Source of the DNA: Lacrimispora algidixylanolytica
GTDB taxonomy: Bacteria > Bacillota > Clostridia > Lachnospirales > Lachnospiraceae
DNA: 64,000 nt
Direction of reading: 5' to 3'
NCBI RefSeq assembly: GCF_003609635.1
Contig: NZ_MCIA01000007.1
Coordinates: forward strand, 1-64,000
The translations under genes were made by a program, and so were the position numbers. The notes beneath the pieces were generated by a model, which saw only the letters and a program-made list of their open reading frames with translations, searched no databases and was not told where the DNA came from. Of this stretch, positions 61,503 through 64,000 are shown one piece after another (within the stretch, counting starts at the first letter, position 1; each line of letters starts with the position of its first letter).

Positions 61503-61946
61503 ATGACCAGAAGTAAAATGCGTGAACACTGCTTTAAGCTGCTTTTTTGTGTGGATTTTTATCCAGCAGAGGAAAAGGAAGCACAGCTTATCCATTATTT
61601 TGAGGAACCAATGGAGTATGATTTTGACAAAGAAGGAAAGGAAGAAATCATACACGATGTGTCGATGAGCGGTGAGTATGCCGACCAGTTAAGAGAGAGA
61701 GCAAAAGCTGTCATGAGTAAGATCCCAGAACTGGATCTTAAGATCAACGAGGTGGCAGAAGGCTGGAAGACAAAGCGTATGGGCAGAGCCGAACTAACAA
61801 TCCTCCGTCTTGCTTTATATGAGATTTTGTTTGATGATGAGGTTCCAGAAAAAGTTGCCATCAATGAGGCTGTGGAACTTGGTAAGAAATTTGGTGGGAA
61901 CGAAGCTCCGGCATTTGTTAACGGAGTTTTAGCAAAGCTGGTGTAA
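61503..61946 (+). CDS. nusB: transcription antitermination protein NusB
   Basis: A 147-residue helical protein that with NusE binds boxA RNA in rRNA antitermination. The N-terminal [14 protein letters not shown] and C-terminal [17 protein letters not shown] with FVNGVLAKL are typical. AGGAGG precedes it. xseA starts one base after its stop. Confidence 0.95.
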   Translation: MTRSKMREHCFKLLFCVDFYPAEEKEAQLIHYFEEPMEYDFDKEGKEEIIHDVSMSGEYADQLRERAKAVMSKIPELDLKINEVAEGWKTKRMGRAELTILRLALYEILFDDEVPEKVAINEAVELGKKFGGNEAPAFVNGVLAKLV

Positions 61947-61947
61947 T

Positions 61948-63246
61948 ATGGCTAGCGCTTATTCTGTTACCCAAGTCAATGCTTACATCAAGAATATGTT
62001 TGCCCAGGACTTTGCCTTGAACCGGATTTCCGTAAAAGGAGAAGTCTCCAACTGCAAGTATCATACCTCCGGACATATCTACTTTACCTTAAAAGATGGG
62101 AAATCTTCCATTGCAGCCGTGATGTTTGCCGGATACCGGAAAGGCCTATCCTTTCAAATGGAAGAGGGCCAGCAGGTCACGGTGAAGGGGAGTGTGGAGG
62201 TTTATGAGCGGGATGGGCGCTATCAGCTTTATGCCCAGGAGATTACAAGAGAAGGGCTGGGAGATCTGTTTGAGCGGTTTCAGAAGCTGCGCAATGAGCT
62301 GGAAGAGATGGGGATGTTTTCCCCTGAATATAAGAAGCCCATTCCCAAATATGCAAAGAAAATTGGAATTGTCACGGCTTCCACAGGCGCAGCGATCCAA
62401 GACATTATGAATATATCGGCAAGGAGAAATCCTTACGTACAGCTTTATCTCTACCCGGCTCTTGTCCAGGGTGGGAATGCAAAGACAAGTATAACAAAAG
62501 GAATTGAGGTACTGGACCAGATGGGACTTGACGTCTTAATCGTGGGAAGGGGAGGCGGTTCCATTGAAGATTTATGGGCATTTAACGAAGAAATTGTAGC
62601 CAGAGCTATTTTTCAATGCTCCACTCCTGTGATTTCTGCGGTGGGTCATGAGACCGATGTAACCATTGCAGACTATGTGGCAGATATGCGTGCTCCTACG
62701 CCCTCTGCTGCCGCGGAGTTAGCAGTATTTGATTATTCCCTGTTTGAAGAGCAAAAGGAATTGTACCGGAATACCTTAAAAAAGACGATGGAACGGAAGA
62801 TGGAACGTTACCGTTTCCATGCGAACCAATACGGTTTAAGGCTTAAGTATTTCGATCCCAAGCGCAGCATTCGGGAGAGCCGCCAGAGGCTCTTTGATCT
62901 GGAGATTAAGTTTCAGACTCTATTGCTTTTAAAGACAGCAGGTTATAAGACAGAAGTGGCTCAGGTAGCCTTACGCATGAAGACCTTGCTTGATAAGCAG
63001 GCGGTTCGTGACAGGCACAGGCTTGAACTTTTTGCCAACCGTTTGGAAGCCCAGTCCCCGTTAAAGAAGATTGGCGGAGGGTATGGGTTCGTTACAGATA
63101 AAAAAGACCATAGGATAAACTCTGTAACTCAGGTAAAAGCTGGAGATGGCATCCGGGTTATAGTCAGGGATGGCAGTATGGAAGCAGTGATTTCTCAAAT
63201 CATTCCAAACGACCAGACAAAGAATGATGATCTGGATATCAGATAA
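61948..63246 (+). CDS. xseA: exodeoxyribonuclease VII large subunit
   Basis: A 432-residue subunit of the single-strand DNA exonuclease. An OB-fold (about 1-100, with SGHIYFTLKD) is followed by the catalytic domain (VGRGGGSIEDLWAFNEE about 193, SAVGHETDVTIADYVADMRAPTPSAAAE in part, about 230). A coiled coil (about 270-370) binds XseB. xseB follows at 11 bases with AAGGAGG. Confidence 0.96.
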   Translation: MASAYSVTQVNAYIKNMFAQDFALNRISVKGEVSNCKYHTSGHIYFTLKDGKSSIAAVMFAGYRKGLSFQMEEGQQVTVKGSVEVYERDGRYQLYAQEITREGLGDLFERFQKLRNELEEMGMFSPEYKKPIPKYAKKIGIVTASTGAAIQDIMNISARRNPYVQLYLYPALVQGGNAKTSITKGIEVLDQMGLDVLIVGRGGGSIEDLWAFNEEIVARAIFQCSTPVISAVGHETDVTIADYVADMRAPTPSAAAELAVFDYSLFEEQKELYRNTLKKTMERKMERYRFHANQYGLRLKYFDPKRSIRESRQRLFDLEIKFQTLLLLKTAGYKTEVAQVALRMKTLLDKQAVRDRHRLELFANRLEAQSPLKKIGGGYGFVTDKKDHRINSVTQVKAGDGIRVIVRDGSMEAVISQIIPNDQTKNDDLDIR

Positions 63247-63257
63247 GGAGGTCCATT

Positions 63258-63470
63258 ATGGCAGTAAAAAAAGAAAAGACCATTGAAGAGACATTTGCTG
63301 AAATGGAAGAACTAATTAAAAAGTTAGAGAGCGGAGAAAGCTCTCTAGAAGAGTCCTTTCAGTATTATGAGACAGGTATGAAGCTTGTTAAGTCATGCAA
63401 TGATAAGATAGATAAAGTGGAAAAAAAGATAATTGTATTAGAGGATGATGGTGAAAAAAGTGAACTTTAA
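63258..63470 (+). CDS. xseB: exodeoxyribonuclease VII small subunit
   Basis: A 70-residue helical hairpin protein. IEETFAEMEELIKKLESGE (about 9-27) and LEESFQYYETGMKLVKSC are diagnostic. Several copies coat the XseA coiled coil. Its last 20 or so bases overlap the start of ispA. Confidence 0.95.
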   Translation: MAVKKEKTIEETFAEMEELIKKLESGESSLEESFQYYETGMKLVKSCNDKIDKVEKKIIVLEDDGEKSEL

Positions 63471-64000
63471 AGAATTGTTTTCTGCTCGTATGAAAGAGGT
63501 TCAATTGGTGGTGGAATCATATTTGCCCGAAGTGAGTGGCTACCAAAGCACAGTGATTGAGGCCATGGATTACAGCGTCAAAGCAGGAGGAAAAAGACTT
63601 CGCCCTATGATTATGGAGGAGACTTACCGTCTTTTTTCTGGCAAGGGCAAGGAGATTGAGCCGTTTATGGCGGCCATTGAGATGATTCATACCTTTTCCT
63701 TAATCCATGATGATCTTCCGTGTATGGATAACGACACCCTGCGACGTGGGCTTCCTACAGCTTGGGTGAAATTTGGCTATGATATGGCAGTGCTGGCAGG
63801 TGACGGACTTCTTATTTACTCCATGGAAACAGCGGCTAAGGCTCTTTCCATGTCCGACAGACCGGATCTGGTTGCCCGCAGCATGGGAATCCTTGCAGAA
63901 AAAACAGGGATTTTTGGAATGATTGGTGGACAGACCGTTGATGTGGAGTTATCAGGAGAATCCATTCCAGAAGATAAACTTGAATTTATATACCGTTTGA
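63448..64000 (+). CDS. ispA: farnesyl/geranyl diphosphate synthase, cut by window end
   Basis: The first 184 codons of a polyprenyl synthetase are present and the rest lies beyond the window. KAGGKRLRPM (about 43) binds the isopentenyl substrate, and HDDLPCMDND (about 87) is the first aspartate-rich motif. The order xseB-ispA is typical of clostridia and leads to isoprenoids for quinones and cell-wall carriers. The start is ATG 63448, with ATG 63445 and GTG 63451 as alternatives behind AGAGG inside xseB. Confidence 0.93.
   Translation, partial: MVKKVNFKELFSARMKEVQLVVESYLPEVSGYQSTVIEAMDYSVKAGGKRLRPMIMEETYRLFSGKGKEIEPFMAAIEMIHTFSLIHDDLPCMDNDTLRRGLPTAWVKFGYDMAVLAGDGLLIYSMETAAKALSMSDRPDLVARSMGILAEKTGIFGMIGGQTVDVELSGESIPEDKLEFIYRL

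Noticed and set aside
1-64000. Search for tRNA, rRNA, prophage and transposase genes
   Set aside because: No cloverleaf, rRNA segment, integrase or transposase domain was recognised on either strand. A covariance-model search could still find small RNAs.

Overview
The window reads as the chromosome of an anaerobic, spore-forming member of the Clostridia, most likely Lachnospiraceae (cluster XIVa, Lacrimispora-like). The grounds are a complete spoIIIA sporulation operon, strong AGGAGG ribosome sites, A+T-rich spacers, an anaerobic sulfite reductase operon, and clostridial families such as DUF1062, CD3324-type regulators and YesMN/solute-binding-protein loci. The species is inferred, not shown. 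No rRNA, tRNA, CRISPR array, prophage or transposase gene was recognised.

Layout. 1-6.0 kb (minus strand): a SpoVB/MurJ-like flippase, a Crp/Fnr regulator, then an FNT channel and asrABC, which together reduce sulfite and probably export hydrosulfide. 6.2-11.8 kb (plus): iscS-iscU-mnmA, a sulfur-transfer unit, then a lipoprotein amidase, a patatin and an acetyltransferase. 11.9-18.6 kb: arginine biosynthesis, with argG divergent from argC-GNAT-ACT-argJ-argB-argD and candidate ARG boxes between them. 18.7-21.2 kb: an AraC-type HTH fused to a SpoT-like HD domain, then the folate genes fchA-folD. 21.3-29.4 kb: a potassium uptake operon (a microprotein, kdpF, A, B, C, D, E) with a tandem-repeat leader. 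29.5-33.3 kb: a glycosyltransferase/methyltransferase gene, and a marR-MFS efflux unit with a 162-nt palindrome in its leader. 33.4-34.2 kb: thiT behind a TPP riboswitch. 34.3-44.7 kb: mixed single genes, including comEA, an orphan response regulator, an acyltransferase/hydrolase pair, rlmH, a chemoreceptor remnant, a CD3324-family regulator, DUF1062, and two M14-like deacylases of which the second has lost its catalytic residues. 44.7-53.7 kb: an NlpC/P60 hydrolase and a xylo-oligosaccharide locus (YesM/YesN two-component pair, binding protein, two permeases, GH8 exo-oligoxylanase). 53.8-64 kb: spoIIIAA-AH, an Asp23 protein, a diguanylate cyclase, and nusB-xseA-xseB-ispA, the last cut by the window end.

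How the parts work together. IscS can supply sulfur both to IscU (Fe-S clusters) and to MnmA (tRNA thiolation). The Fe-S-rich Asr enzyme depends on such clusters. ArgC, J, B, D and G cover most of arginine synthesis, and a CASTOR-like ACT protein inside the operon may sense an amino acid. The YesMN pair probably senses an oligosaccharide and switches on its transporter and the cytoplasmic GH8 enzyme. The most unusual items are the AraC-SpoT(HD) fusion, the catalytically dead M14 partner, the ACT/GNAT insertion in the arg operon, and the long palindrome in the marR leader.
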